Source: Brachynemurus nebulosus
Lineage: Eukaryota; Arthropoda; Insecta; Neuroptera; Myrmeleontidae
Direction: 5' to 3'
NCBI GenBank assembly: GCA_035578155.1
Contig: JAPWDM010000015.1
Coordinates: forward strand, 1,909,001 to 1,973,000
DNA: 64,000 nt
The position numbers and the translations under genes were made by a program. This document shows, piece after piece, positions 22,562-36,282 of this stretch; positions within the stretch are counted from its first letter, which is position 1; the number at the start of each line of letters is the position of its first letter. The notes below the pieces were generated by a model. The model did not search any database and was not told where the DNA came from. It worked only from the letters and a program-made list of their open reading frames with translations.

Positions 22562-24886
22562 ATTATTTCCCTTATGAGTGGAAAGGCTGTAGGGATTAAT
22601 GCATCTATCTGAATGAAGAATATTGTTATTGAATGAAGAATATTATAATAAGTTGCTTATAATATTTCTTGAATTTCAGCTGTAAACAGTTGAAAAAATT
22701 AGTTTCCAGTCTTAAAAAAGAATGGTTGTAGAATATTGTAAAGACTTATTGTATAAACTTGAGTACTGAATAGTTAGTTATACGATATATGGCATTTGTG
22801 TTTGCCGCTAAAATGTATGCGCGGACAGTCAATGATGTACGAAGTGTAAGAATACATACGAGTATGTTTCGGACATTTCGGCTTCGGGTGTGCTTATTGT
22901 AAGCGAACTTTAAAAGAATTTCTTTCAACAGATGTTGTTGTGTCAATACGAAAAGCAACAGTACACCCAACGTCGTGGATCTCATTATTTATTGATTCTT
23001 ATATTTTGTTAAGAATCAATAAATATTCATTCTACTAATTTGTAAAACTGAATACTGTAATTGGTTGTTTTAATTTATACAATACAAAATAAAGTTGTTT
23101 GTATGTATTTTTATCAATTGGAAAATTGTTTACACCGTACACACAACATTGAGACGGAGTGATGATGAGTTGACAGTGAAATGTATCAACAAGAGCTAAT
23201 TATAAAACTTTTCATTTACAATATTGTTACGTTTTGTACAACGTTTTCAAAATTTAAAAAAAAATTGATAATTTTCAAAGTTTATTGTACTTCTTTTGTT
23301 GCCGCCCAGTGTACCTTCGCTGCTGGCGCGGACTGTACTTTAAGCTGTGTCAAGTTTATTACATTTTCTTAAGTTGGTATTAATGCGCGCGTAATGGGTG
23401 GATGGTTTTGGAGGTAATCTACGCTATATAAGTCAGTTGAATGATAATGTCACTTTCATTTTTTATTTTTACTTTTTCTGTAATCGCGACCGGACTTTGT
23501 GTATAACAGGTATGCTTAAATTACTTTTTTTAATATATTTTTCTATTATTGTGATAATGTATTGTGATAATGTAATTAGTTTTAACATGTAAAATTTTGG
23601 TCGCATGTAATTTAAAGGTTATATGTTGAATTCAAACTTTTTTTTTTTTAATTTCAACTTTGACAATGGTTAATTTAATTAAATTTACATTTTATTTATT
23701 TAATTTCTTAAATATACTTTGTGTATAACAGGAATTTTTGTAACAAAAGTATGTGACAATTTGGTATAAACTTTGTAATATGGAAACATTGAGTGGCGTA
23801 TATGACAATTGTGGAAATTTGTTAACCTGAAATCATGTGTTATTTTTAAATGGACTAATTCTGGATGCAATAAACTCGCTGTGGTTCAGATTTGGAGCTC
23901 ACGTCTTCTCTTGTGAATCGCGTCCGCATTTTGGGTGACCATCACAATTTCAGCGTACTAAAGCCCAATTAATACCATCTTTAAAGTGGAAGTCTTTAGT
24001 CAAGTAATCTTTTTGGCATATTCTATTACCTTCTTTGCAACTTAGTTTTGGTGCTTACTTTAGTTAACAAATTAACATTGATTAGTGAACCTAATAAAGT
24101 GTAAGACAGTTGAATTCTATTAACTTTTCTGCAATTCAATTTTCTATTACTTCCTTGTAATGTATTAGTTTTCATATTAACGTAAAACAGTTGAATTTCT
24201 ATTAGCTTTTCTGTCACTCAACCTTTTGTTAATTCTTTATAATGTTCTAAAGTTTTCATACTAATTGTAATTTAAGGCTACCTACCTAACCTAACTGTAA
24301 TTTTAATTTTATAGCATGCCTATTGGTCAGTAGATATTTGTATCTCGTAAATTTTCTATATTTTCCTACGTCTTTTTTTGTATCTTATTAAAATTATTGT
24401 ATTTCGTAATTTCTCTGTATTTTCTTGCGTTACGCTCATTTTTTAGTTTACTAAAATATTTACTGACTAACTAAACTTTTAGTATTATGTAATTTATTTC
24501 TAAACTAAACTGTTGCTATTTTACATTTTCCTAAATTTTAATTATTTATATTGTTAATTGCTATTGAAACAAGAAATTGTTATTAATTATTTATTCGTTC
24601 AAAATAATTTTATTACTCAATTACCTAATTTTTTTTGTATAAAACTTTATATTGGGAACAATCTGAATAAACCCTCACGACCCTGACATTGTACTAAAAA
24701 TTGTACAATTAAAACAAAAACATTTACATGTAAGACTGAACTAGCTAAGGCAAAAATAAATTTTAATTTCAAACTGAACAATATCTATTATTTAAAATTT
24801 TCCTATTTTTTTTTTCAGTGCAATAAGAAATTTTCTTAATACATTTTATTAAGAAACATTTTAAATTTTATTTTAAATAAAGGGCA
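22562..24886. other. Gene-free AT-rich DNA with small repeats
   Basis: No supported gene. Small features: an inverted repeat TATTGATTCTTA/TAAGAATCAATA at 22989-23024; an ACTTTGTGTATAACAGG direct repeat at about 23495 and 23714; an imperfect repeat of about 85 bp around 24110-24250 (CAGTTGAATTYCTATTARCTTTTCTG). The stretch 23280-23520 is GC-richer and contains TATATAAG at 23423, but no gene follows that I can support. Confidence 0.4.
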
Positions 24887-25090
24887 TAGCCGGGTAAGAT
24901 AGGGAAAACGGCCCTTGACGCAAAATTGATTGTTCTTATAGGAAATAATACTTCTTAGCCCCAGATACATTCCTACCAAATTTCAACCCTCTGAGGCTAA
25001 TAGTTTATCAATACACAAACAGACAAAAATTTTCAAAAAAAAATTTTTTTTACGAAATTACTGAGCCGATTTATTTGACTTTAATATATA

Positions 25091-26707
25091 CTACTCAAAA
25101 GAAAATAAGGGCCACTCATGTTTTGCTGCATAAGTTTATTTTTATATAAGTTACAGTATAAGGTATGCTTACATTTAATTAAGGAACTAATTTTTTACTA
25201 AATAAAATTAATTTTAATAAGATTAAATAAAAAGTTAATCCATAATTACATTTTTTTAGGATTTTATCATTTTTATAGTCATTTTTACAGTCATCAACAA
25301 ACGTTCACGCTTTGAGTAAAAGCACACATTATGCAACTTTTCGGTGATTTAATATCGAGTATGCCCTCCCCTTTTTAAAACACATTCTTGAAGCCTCCTC
25401 GGCATGCTTTCAATAAGATGCCTAACGGTTTCATCAGGAATCTCCTCCCAACATCTTCTCAAAGCATCAATCAGTTGTTGTTGGGTGTGCACATCCTCTC
25501 CGGCTGCTCTGACTCGCCGTTTTAATTGATCCCAAAGGTGTTCTACTGGGTTCAAGTCAGGGCTATTTGCAGGCCACGGTAAAACCTGTATATTAGCCTC
25601 CCTAAGGACAGTTGTCGTCGCTCGAGCGGTATGCGCTCGAGCATTATCCTGCATCAGGATAAATCCGTCGGCCGCTCGTTGTGCAAAGGGGATCACATGG
25701 GGTCTGACAACCTGTTCGATGTAACTTTGAGCCGTTACAGTACCCTCGTTCAGGAAAACAAGCTCAGTTTTGCCTTGCAAACTAATTCCACCCCAGACCA
25801 TGACATTAGGACCGCCAAATCTGTCGCGTTCATGAATGTGACGATCAGAAAACCTTTCCCCACTTCTTCTCCACACTCTTACACGTCGATCATTACTAAA
25901 AAATTTCATCTTGCATTCATCCGTAAAGAGTACGTGACGCCATTCCTCCAAGCCCCATTCAAGGTGTTCACGTGCAAATCTTAAACGGTTTACACGATGC
26001 GCTCCGGTCAGTTTGGTACGGATTACTGGTCTTCTTGAACGTTGTTGGTCTTCATGCAAACGATTTCGTATGGTCTGATTACTGACAACAGTACCAGTAG
26101 ATCGATGTAAGCGATTTTGCAGAGTACCTGCGGTAACAGTCGGCTCACGTCGTGCACACAGTCGAATGTAATGGTTTTCACGGGCAGTGGTAGCACGAAC
26201 TCTTCCTGAGCCACGGCGCCGGGTTACACTACCGGTCTGCTGATACCGATTCCAAACATTTTGAATAGCCCTTCGTGAACAACCCAACTGCAGAGCCACG
26301 GAACGTTGACATTGACCACCCTCAATCATCGTTACGGCTCTGGTAGCAGTAGCTTCGTCCATATGGTGTCGAATTCTCGGCATTGTAAAAATAAATGATT
26401 GAATAACACGCCAAACTTCAAAAAACAACCTCAGCAATCAATAATCTAGCGCAAACTGATTTAAAATCAAATTCAAAAAAATAAGTAAAACTAACCACTT
26501 GACGCTGTGCGAGACAAAAAAACGTTTAAATCTTCCCCTTAACAATAATATCATTTAAACCTAACTGTTATCATTTACTCAACCACTTAATATCATAACA
26601 ACAGTCATTTAGAAAAGTTATTTTGATGTGGATCAGTTTTAATCCACGTGGACATAAATCAGTTTTAAAATACAAACTTTCAAGTGGCCCTTATTTTGTT
26701 TTGAGGA
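25091..26707 (-). mobile_element. Tc1/mariner transposon, apparently complete
   Basis: Imperfect inverted ends share CTCAAAASAAAATAAGGGCC, TA is duplicated at 25089-25090 and 26708-26709, and an intact transposase lies inside. The boundary is confirmed within the window: removing 25091-26707 and one TA leaves TTTAATATATATTGTG, exactly the sequence at the homologous point of the uninterrupted right arm of the host foldback element (complement near 28205-28222). 1617 bp. Confidence 0.9.
25349..26383 (-). CDS. Tc1-like DD34E transposase, intact
   Basis: 344 codons from MPRIRHHMDE, the usual length for Tc1-like transposases. An ATG-less extension upstream is open but the MPRIRHH start is the natural one. 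Residues about 1-55 form a paired-like helix-turn-helix (GGQCQRSVALQLGCSRRAIQ), followed by the GRPR-like RRRGSGRVR and a second helix-turn-helix. The catalytic core has D in LFTDECKMKF, D in ILMQDNARAH, and E in NPVEHLWDQL. I count 34 residues between the second D and the E, hence DD34E. The enzyme would cut at the element's inverted repeats and insert into TA. No stops or frameshifts are seen. The gene is clearly GC-richer than the surrounding AT-rich DNA, which hints at recent arrival. Confidence 0.95.
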   Translation of the reverse strand: MPRIRHHMDEATATRAVTMIEGGQCQRSVALQLGCSRRAIQNVWNRYQQTGSVTRRRGSGRVRATTARENHYIRLCARREPTVTAGTLQNRLHRSTGTVVSNQTIRNRLHEDQQRSRRPVIRTKLTGAHRVNRLRFAREHLEWGLEEWRHVLFTDECKMKFFSNDRRVRVWRRSGERFSDRHIHERDRFGGPNVMVWGGISLQGKTELVFLNEGTVTAQSYIEQVVRPHVIPFAQRAADGFILMQDNARAHTARATTTVLREANIQVLPWPANSPDLNPVEHLWDQLKRRVRAAGEDVHTQQQLIDALRRCWEEIPDETVRHLIESMPRRLQECVLKRGGHTRY

Positions 26708-26985
26708 TATTGTGTAACCACCTTAAAAAAAGCAATAAAAAAAAATTAACGTTACATCTAACGTTTTGTTTGTCTTTATTATACTAATTTTTTTTAAATT
26801 TAAGTAAATTTTTTTTTGGCACTTACGCGTTAGCGACACCCACCATTTTTTGTTCAATATTATGTCTCTTAGTACTCTATAACATATATTTTTATGGAAA
26901 AATTTTAGCTGGTAGAACATAGTAATATTCCAATACAAATGCATACCATGTTAGGTACTACATATAATTACTTATGTATAAAAAG

Positions 26986-27936
26986 GGCTATAAAGTAAAA
27001 TATTTACCCTATTTCTAAAATAATACAATTACATACGTTCATAACTACGATAAACTAGTTCAAATTAATTACTCAGGTCCAAAATTATCTACCGTTTGTC
27101 TTTTTTTTATTAATAAAATAAAATAGATATTGATTTCTCTTTGTTAGAGTTGTTTTCTTTGTAAGACGTCAAGTGAAATTTTATTAGCTCATACACCACG
27201 TATTACGCCGTCAACAATTTCATACAAAGTTTATTAGCTGTCAAAATAGTATACCAGTTGGTCATTTCGTTATAATTCCCCATGACCCGTCATCGTGTTA
27301 ACAAAAGAAGACAAACAGCAGATAAAGCTAGACGTTTGTATAAGCTTGTTTGTCATTTTTATGAACGTACGTAATTTTATTACAGAAAAAAACCACTTTC
27401 TGCACCTTCTTAAGAAGTGCAAAAAAAACATTAATTCAGAGGGTCTGTTCCAGTTAGTTATATGTACCTACATGTAATTTATCTACATATTTTTATAATT
27501 ACAACAAGTTTTAGCCGGACTGTTGTTATTACTATACATTGTTGAAGTTTTTTGTTCCAATCTATTAAGTTAATGTTTATTATTATTAAAACAATATAAC
27601 ATTTAAGACGTATTATTGTTCTTATTATTATCTTTATTTAAATAAAGTTTCTAAAACTTATAATTTTTGTTGAGTTAGATGTAATTTTAATTAGTGAATA
27701 TGCTGAGATAATTTTATTGATTTCATTCAAATATTCAGATTAATTGTAAAATTAACAGTGAAAATTATTTTTTAACAAGTCAAAACATATTTTTTATGAC
27801 AAATCAAAATATAAATTTTTTTAGACCGTCACAGGAACTCCAAAAACTACAACTCAGGGGGGAAGAGAACATTTTACTGCACTCCTCAGAGTTCTACTGT
27901 GTTTTAGAAATCAGGCAGATGCTTTACTTTATGGTC
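26986..27936. other. Unique interior of the foldback element
   Basis: A stretch of AT-rich DNA without a recognisable protein. A 60-codon plus-strand frame at 27295-27477 has no features I know. Confidence 0.4.
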
Positions 27937-28599
27937 CTTTTTATACATAAGTAATATATGTAGTACCGAACATGACATGCATTTATATTGAAATATTACT
28001 ATGTTCTACCAACTAAAATTTTTCCGTAAAAATATATGTTATAGAGTACTAAGAGACATAATATTGAACAAAAAATGGTGGGTGTCGCTAACGCGTAAGT
28101 GCCAAAAAAAATTTACTTAAATTTAAAAATTAAAAAAAATTAGTATAATAAAGGGATATAACGTTTATTTTTTTTTTATTACTTTGTTTAAGGTGGGTAC
28201 ACAATATATATTAAACTTAAATAAATCGGCTCAGTAATTTCGTAAAAAAAAATTATTTTGAAAATTTTTGTCTGTATATGTATTCATAAACTATTAGCCT
28301 CAGAGGGTTGAAATTTGGCAGGAATGTATTTGGGGTTAAGAAGTATTATTTCCTATAAAAACAATCCCGATACCCGACTATCCCCTTTCTTTTATTTACT
28401 TTGAATTACCTAACAATATATAACTTCAAAAATTTCGTCAACTACTAGTCTTACCCCAACAGTTTTTCATTTTAATAAGAGTGAAATAGTACACAAATAT
28501 TTTTAACCTGAAAACGTTTCAGAATGAAGTTTTTAAAACATTAAAAACCGTTTGATAGGGGTTTAAATATTTGCCATAAAAATATTTTTAAAATTTTTT

Positions 28600-29140
28600 A
28601 AAATGTTTTTTCAACCTTAAGTATTTTTTACTCTCACAAATGCCAGTCAGACCAATTTCTGTGATTTTATAGTAATATTTCCGCAAAAAATCTAAATCAC
28701 GTAATTTTAACCACCATATTGGAGACTTTTTGACCTAAAATTTATTTTTACATATACGTTTGCAAATAAAAAATTGATATCTTTTATCTTAACCCTCACA
28801 TACGTCAATCAAATCCATATAAGCGATTTTATTGTCACTTTTTTGCAGAAAAATCGATATTACGTTACTTCAACTACCAAAGTCGGGCCGCCATAGTGTA
28901 AAATCAACTTTACCACACATGTACGGAAAGTAGAGTTCAAGACCTTTTATTTGAGGCTACATAAACCTTTATCAGATTTATTTTAGTGATATTGTAGTAA
29001 TATCTTCAAAAAAAAAAGTACTTCGTAATTTCAGCCGCCATATTGAAGCCAATATTGGGTAAGGTCAATCATGCCACTCATATTTGAAAAATAGAGGTCA
29101 TAACCTTTAATTTGAGCTATCTTAGACCTCTTTTAAGTAG
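28600..29140. repeat. Degenerate tandem repeat, ~150-bp period
   Basis: Three diverged units can be aligned. Each has a GATTTTAT.GT.ATATT segment, a poly-A run, an ATTACGT/CACGTAATTT segment, then CGCCATATTG or a variant, and a GGTCATAACCTTT-like segment. The last unit ends near 29135. Confidence 0.5.
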
Positions 29141-29186
29141 CCTCAATTTTGGCCAGCAGGGGGTCTTCCGTTCAGAAAGAATGCCC

Positions 29187-30050
<864 letters not shown>

Positions 30051-30178
30051 TATATATTGTATATATATGTCTGTGCTATAACTCTCGAAGGAAGCCTTCA
30101 ATTTTTACAAAATTTGGTGAGCTCAAAAGTCAGAAAAACTAGTACGAGTTAGTCAGCCAATTATATCCGATTTTTGGA

Positions 30179-30401
30179 AACCAAAATTTTGGCCACTTTT
30201 AGTGCTTTTTTGCAAAAATTGGCCAAATTTCAAAAATGTTTCAATTTTTTTTACACCATCGAAAAGAGCATAAAAAATTACATGAGATAAGATTTTACGC
30301 TCTTTTCGATGGTGTAAAAAAAAATTGAAAAATTTTTGAAATTTGGCCAATTTTTGCAAAAAAGCACTAAAAATGGCGAAAAGTGGCCAAAATTTTGGCT
30401 T
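30179..30401. repeat. Near-perfect long hairpin
   Basis: Arms 30179-30269 and 30299-30401 are almost exact reverse complements (for example CACCATCGAAAAGAGC and GCTCTTTTCGATGGTG; TTGGCCAAATTTC and GAAATTTGGCCAA), separated by a 29-base loop. A transcript would fold into a roughly 90-bp stem. Probably a small MITE. Confidence 0.85.
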
Positions 30402-32599
30402 CTCTGGAGAAAAATAAGCAAAATAAGTTTTGAGGGTCTGTCACTTTGTAACTAGTTGTAATACGAAAAATTTGTAAGGAACTTTTTTGTAAAGCGTCAG
30501 TTGGACTACAAAACTGTCATTTAACTTTTTGTCCTATCTTTAATAGTTTAGCTTAAAAATGTAAAAAAAGTAAAGTTTTAAGAAATTTAAATTTTAATGT
30601 TCTGTAGAAAGTGAAATATTGGTGATAGAAATTTGACTCAATGAAATTTTTTGTACAAAATTTAATGCTTAATAAGGTGCTTTGATTCATTTTATGGAAA
30701 AATAATTTCTTCATAGTTTGCAGGAGTAAATAATATAAAAAATCGTTTTTCCTGTGTTATTTAAATGGGAAAATTTTAGGTCCGATGATGCACCTCTAAA
30801 AATTGGAATTTTGAGCTGCGCTTTGGTGAGGATGTATGTTTAGACATATCCTACGATATTTTGAGCGGAGAGCGATTTTTTTTTTTTTGGCACACCCTAA
30901 TGCACATAATAATAATAATAATAATTTATTTGTGTAAAGACCTTTCCAGGTATACAAAACGTCAGAAGTATAATTATTACAATAAGTATTAACGGCGGAG
31001 TCCACGGACAAACTTATAAGAATATCCACAAGTTAGCAGCACAATCGATTTGTAGTTAATTTCATAATTTTTATTTTTTTTATAGTCACAAATATTTAAT
31101 TAATAAAAGAAAAATCTTCTATAAAATCTTTAAAAACCAGGTAATTTTAATTGAAATTTTTTATAATTTTCCAACTTCATATAAACTTGAAAGTGTGTCA
31201 ATTAAATAAATCAAGAAATTGCCGCTTACGTTCAAAATAAAATGTATTTAAGGGTATCTAATTCCGCCCAGAGGTCTGCGGTTGTATCTTTTTGAAAAAA
31301 TGTATAACCAAATATATTTGAAATTGAATTCTGTCAACACTTTTATATTTGACTAACGTATTGTAAATATACCTACATTTATACATATATGTATATTTAT
31401 GTATTTTTTGTCATCGTAGAGGCTACCCATATTAAAACACTCGAAAATAATATAACAATTTTTATGAATAGATAAACGAAATAGTAAAATAAAAACAACT
31501 GAAAAAGGAGATACACTGAAAAAAACATAAATATACTTCCTATGTAAAATGCTTTAGGTACTTACCTAACAATAAGTTATATATATGTATATCTACCCAT
31601 AAATTAATCTTTTATAATACGTATTATGCGTATATGTATCAATTATCCTTTCGTATTTTTAGCAAAATTACATGCATTTATATATTGGATAGGTAGACTC
31701 TATGTGTGTGGTTATAAGGTTTGCCACTTTTATGGTCTACTGACACACATATAATCGATTATCTTTACTTGTTCCGATGGTATGTAAAGATACATAATTA
31801 TTTACCGTAATTCATAAAATCATAAGTTAAACTTCCATTGTCAAGGGTTTTAGGTATGTATATTCTGGTAGTATAAAGATTTTAAATATATAATTATAGA
31901 GTTTGTATAGCTATACCTACTATTAAAAAAAGTTCATTTATTTATAAAATTATTTTCCAAAGAGATGTACCTATCTCAAAATTATAGAATTGGCGGTACA
32001 GGTCTCTGCGAGCACATTAAAAAAAGTACAACAAAAGTGTAAGCACCTATAGATGTAATATATAGATAAAAATTTGTAACTGGTGACCTCTTTGCTAATA
32101 AAGTAAAAAAAATTCATATTTTGGGATAATTAGGTTTTGGAGGTAAAAAAATAAATAAATTTACAATGTAATCACAGTTTATATTTTAATAAAATACTTT
32201 TTTGAATTTTTTAAAAATTTATATAATTATATGTACATTTGATTATATTATGTATATACGGTATTATAACCGTCATTTTAAAAATATTAATAATTTGAGA
32301 CATTTATATACAAATTATGCAAAAATGAATAATTTTATTGTCTACCAATGACAATTTTCTATATAAAATTATTGTTTTTTTTTTATTATTGTTCCGTATC
32401 AAAACTGTCAAAACACTTCGGTGTCCATCCGCCTGTCACACGCGATTTTTTCGGAAACTACTGACGAAAATTTGAAATTTGCCACAAAGATAGAGTGTGA
32501 TTAGATATAGACTAAAATTAAGATTATCTTTTCCTCATGCGAAATTACAAAATTTTAATTCGTCCAAGGTGGCAAAGAAAATGCCAGATCAATTTCTTC
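30402..32599. other. Gene-free AT-rich DNA
   Basis: No supported gene. A short (AAT)n run lies at 30908-30927. The rest is AT-rich with no repeat boundary I can define. Confidence 0.4.
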
Positions 32600-35471
32600 T
32601 TATACCAAATTTTTAATGTTAACAGCCTTTAATCCTTTAGGAATTTTTGGATCGATTATTTCAGGTAGTAAACAATCCATATAAAAATCTTTTAATTTAG
32701 GCAGCATTACTGTTTCCCAGAAATTAATATCTTTAAATATTCTCTCCACTGGAAAATTATTTTCGGTAAAAATTACAAAATCGCAGTAATCTTTGTCGCA
32801 GATATTTAACTGGCCTTGAATTTGATAATAATAATTGTGTTTTCTTTTTAACCTGTAAAGATAAAAATATCATACATGACAAATTAACAGACGGTTATAA
32901 GAGTAGAATCACTTTTGCTAAAATTTAAATATCGTATAATGATTAATACCTGGGTAGTAATTTTTTTAATTTTAGCAAAAATTGATATGATATTGTATTT
33001 ATTTGCCGTTAGTAATTCGAGACATAAAATATCTAGAAATTAGTGATCGACCGAACATTCGGTTTTGGTTTTGGCCAGTTTCAGCCAAAAATTAACCGAA
33101 ACATCGGCCGCACCGGAACTTAATGTTCGTGAATTGTCGCGTTTTGTTCGGGCGAGTTCTGTATATTTAATAAAAAATGTCTGTAAAATATTCCTGTATG
33201 AAATGTAACTTACTTAATTTGGTTGTCTATTATTTCAAAACATGATGTTTTTAGTTGACAGTCCACTATTTTCTGTCTTTTACAGATGGTAAGCACTTAA
33301 CTTCTATTAGGCCGTTATCACCAATAATACCGTCTGGGCTTGCTCCTAAAAATGGATCCTGTATATCCACCCATAAGCCAGATTTTGATACCTGAACTCC
33401 AAACTGATTTTCGTATTTCTCTATGGCAATAGGCTCGTAGGTACAATCATAAATTATTGGCTTGGTATAAAGTTCTCGGCCATAAAGAATTTTTTTGACC
33501 AAATTATGACAAGGTGTGGTCAATTTCCGTTTAACAACCTCACCAAAATTTGAAGCAGCCAATCTGTTTTTTCTCTCTTCTTTCCATTTATCATTTTCGT
33601 GTTGGCCTTTAGTCAAACTTTCTAAATTTATTTGATCCATTTTTGTATTATTTTCTAATTTGAGTTTCGTTAAATACTCATTACGCTTTTCTCTTAGTTC
33701 ACCAACGGGTAAACTATATAGATGTTGGCTTGCATCTGAACCATAGAAAATATCAGGTCCTGTGGTTCTAAATTTTTTTTCTCAAATATTTTTTTTCATT
33801 TGCGTACGTTAACCTCCGTCTTGTTAATTTCTTTTTTTATCCATTGAATGTAAAAAATACTTGCCTCCCAATTTACCTTTCAAACGCTTGAAGGGACTTG
33901 AATGCCAACTTGCACCAGAAAAGTGTGAAAGAGCTGCTCCGTATGTTCCAGTTTGGTATGATTCTCTTTTTGTAAAATTTATTCTTTTCCCTCCTGTAAA
34001 TTTTGCAACTAGGGCCATAAACCTTTCTGCTTGGTTTGTAGTTTTGTTATAAGCTAGCCTGTCAGCTTTTAAAATGACTGGTTGTAAAATATTTTGGATG
34101 GCACGAAATATAGGTTTTTCCTTTATTTCTGGATAAACATTTTTATCATTTTTATCTTTTCTTTTACAAAACTCCCCACAATTTTTATGTTCTCCAAACA
34201 CATGTGCTGGAGCATTTTCTAAATCTTTTCGCAGTTGAGGGACATTATTTTCCCGATTTTTTATTGCCATTCTAATCCCTTTTATAAGTCGTTCTACTCT
34301 GGATACTCCATCAGCTTTAAAAGTGAGCATTTTGCTGTCATTAAGGGGATAGGTCACATTATGTGCCAGTTTGTGCAGCTTGTCATTAATACCCCTAGTA
34401 ATATGGTTAGCACATACAATTTTTACAACATTTCTACCGTAAGAAACACTGTCAATAATACGTGGATAGACACTGGAATCGCCATCTCCAATATATTTAT
34501 AAATTAGACCATGTTGCTCAATGCTATGACGAAAACCTTCTATTATTCCACTTTGCTCCATAGCAGTAGATGGGCCTTTAAAATTCAAAAAACACTCGTG
34601 TTCCTTAAATTTTTTATTTTTAGAATTTTGGCACACGGAACACATTTTATTTTTAACACTCATAAATAAAAGTTTTGTTTGTTTGTGCACCAATAATCAC
34701 TGTACCGCCTGAAGACGTATTATAACCGTGCCCATAGGAACGTTTGCTCCAACCTCCATCTCCGATTACAGTTATGTACGGGATACCATTTCCGTCAACA
34801 TGTCCTTTTTCTATCGCTATTTGCTTTTCTTCCTCTCCAGCTTCTTTCATTTTGTTACAGAGATGTTCTTGCCAAACCTTTTTAATCCTACCAGTATGTT
34901 TATTATATATATGGAGAGACATGTGAGGAATATTTAGGACGCTTAGGATTTCTTCACTTTGCGAATGTCCAATACCTGTACTAATAGTACCCCACACAAA
35001 GCTTTCGTTAATATCATTTGCGTCAATCTCTGTACATATAACTATATGCTTATTACAATTTTCGTTTCGAAACGAAAAGTTTAATGTACTGAATAAACCC
35101 TATTTGGTTTCATAACGAAATAAAATTTTCCCATTGGTACATTGAAGAGGGTGTAACACAACCTTTTCGAATTGTTTTAGCACATAAGCCAAGTTTACAA
35201 TTCGTCGACCAGTTAACATTTCTTCTAAAGGCATTTCTTTGTGTCTATCTGTTTCAAATTCAACATGCAGAGGTATATCTTCATCGGAAATTATTTCTTC
35301 TGTATGAGATGGAATATTGGAAGCAATTACTTCATTAATTATCTTTATAGATTTTTCTCTTTCGAAATTGGGGGCAGCGGGATTTTTTGTATTTGGTCGC
35401 AATCCTCGCATGCAAATAGAACGCCAACCTCGTTGCTGTCTTTTCGAAATGCAAGGTTTGATTTTCGGCAT
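32600..35471 (-). pseudogene. MULE-like transposase plus YqaJ nuclease, copy 1
   Basis: The protein starts at MPKIKPCISKRQQRG (35471). An in-frame TAG at 35100 interrupts it, but the frame continues into VWGTISTGIGHSQSEEILSV, then DGGWSKRSYGHGY. A 1-base frame change near 34680 follows, then MCSVCQNSK, GDGDSSVYPRI, CANHITR and NQAERFMALV. The D (DGGW), D (GDGDSSV) and E (NQAERF) fit a MULE-type DDE core. The C-terminal part is a YqaJ/lambda-exonuclease-like domain: WKEERKNRLAAS, GASPDGIIG, LIEVKC, and in a separate exon (32852-32600, acceptor at 32853) YYYQIQGQLNI. The D, ExK and QGQ residues are all present. A GTAAAA donor may follow KCLPS near 33288. The plus-strand copy at 56.3 kb has the same layout. 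It is a transposon gene, probably dead (one stop, one frameshift). Confidence 0.75.
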
Positions 35472-36282
35472 TTTTATATAATCTAAATTTATAAAGTAAA
35501 AATAGTTTTGTTGATAAATAAAGGTTATAATCAAATTATCAATAATTTATTTGCTAATTTTATCAGCTATATTCATAATATGTATTTGTTATTACTTATT
35601 ACAGAAAACTTATTGTTATTATTATTATAATATGTACTTGTTATTCCATATCATACTAGATAAACAGTGTAGCGATTTGCTTATTTATCTGTAATCTAAG
35701 TTTATTAGTTGTAGCTAAGTTGTAACTTAGTATCTAAGTTGTAAGTTACAAATGTATAATTATGTATATTATTATTCTGTATAGCCATGAATTGTGTAGA
35801 TCATTTTCCGTTGATAAAGTACCTCAAAACAAATTTGCCATAGCCCCGGACTGAAGTCGTCTCATGAAAGTGGTTGTAATAGCTAAATTTCCAATTCGGA
35901 AATTCGGTAAAACACGATTACATTTCAGATCAAAACAATTTCACATTTTAAAAATGTGAACATGTGTTCTTATAAAATGAATAACGGATGTGCTAAAATT
36001 TTAGAAATTATTTTCTCTTGGCTATAGCAATCATCTATCTGATTTTGTGGTAACGTTATTACTTATTTTTATTATTTTGTTATTTATAATGACCTACCAG
36101 AAAACAATTTCTTTCACAAAGCGTTTTACTTTTCCATTATTTTAATAGGCTGTCTTTTATACGACATAGTCAATATGATGTCATACGAAAATTTTCTATT
36201 CTTAGCCCTAAACTGTAGCCCTATTTGTACTTTAACTCTAGTTTGGCATACAAAATACACGCAAGCGACTGGAGATATATAT
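35472..36282. other. Gene-free; dispersed repeat
   Basis: No gene. Sequence at about 35823-35915 recurs in inverted orientation at 45365-45450; shared parts include AGTCCGGGGCTATGGCA (GTCCGGGACTATGGCAG in the other) and TGTTTTGAGGTMC. It is an interspersed repeat and may be a subterminal part of the MULE-like element. Confidence 0.4.

Larger units (their letters stand above)
24887..28388. mobile_element. Large foldback element, ~460-bp inverted arms
   Basis: The right arm (about 27937-28388) is the reverse complement of a left arm found in two pieces, 24887-25090 and 26708-26985. Matching landmarks include GGTTGAAATTTGGCAGGAAT against ATTCCTACCAAATTTCAACC, the CGGCTCAGTAATTTCGTAAA segment, and TGGTGGGTGTCGCTAACGCG against CGCGTTAGCGACACCCACCA. 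The left arm was split by the Tc1/mariner element. The element starts around AAGGGCATAGCCGGGTA and ends with the complement. About 0.95 kb of unique interior (26986-27936) has no recognisable gene. Non-autonomous; superfamily not determined. Confidence 0.8.

Noticed and set aside
23398..23592. Small frame after a TATATAAG box
   Set aside because: Short, hydrophobic by base composition, no homology or start context; the TATA-like sequence is expected by chance in AT-rich DNA.
25631..25984. 117-codon plus-strand frame
   Set aside because: Antisense of the intact Tc1 transposase.
28600..29140. Possible CRISPR-like array
   Set aside because: Repeats are diverged, long and without conserved short repeat/spacer structure, in a eukaryotic context.
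34235..34507. Plus-strand frame within the MULE/YqaJ copy 1
   Set aside because: Antisense shadow of the minus-strand transposase.
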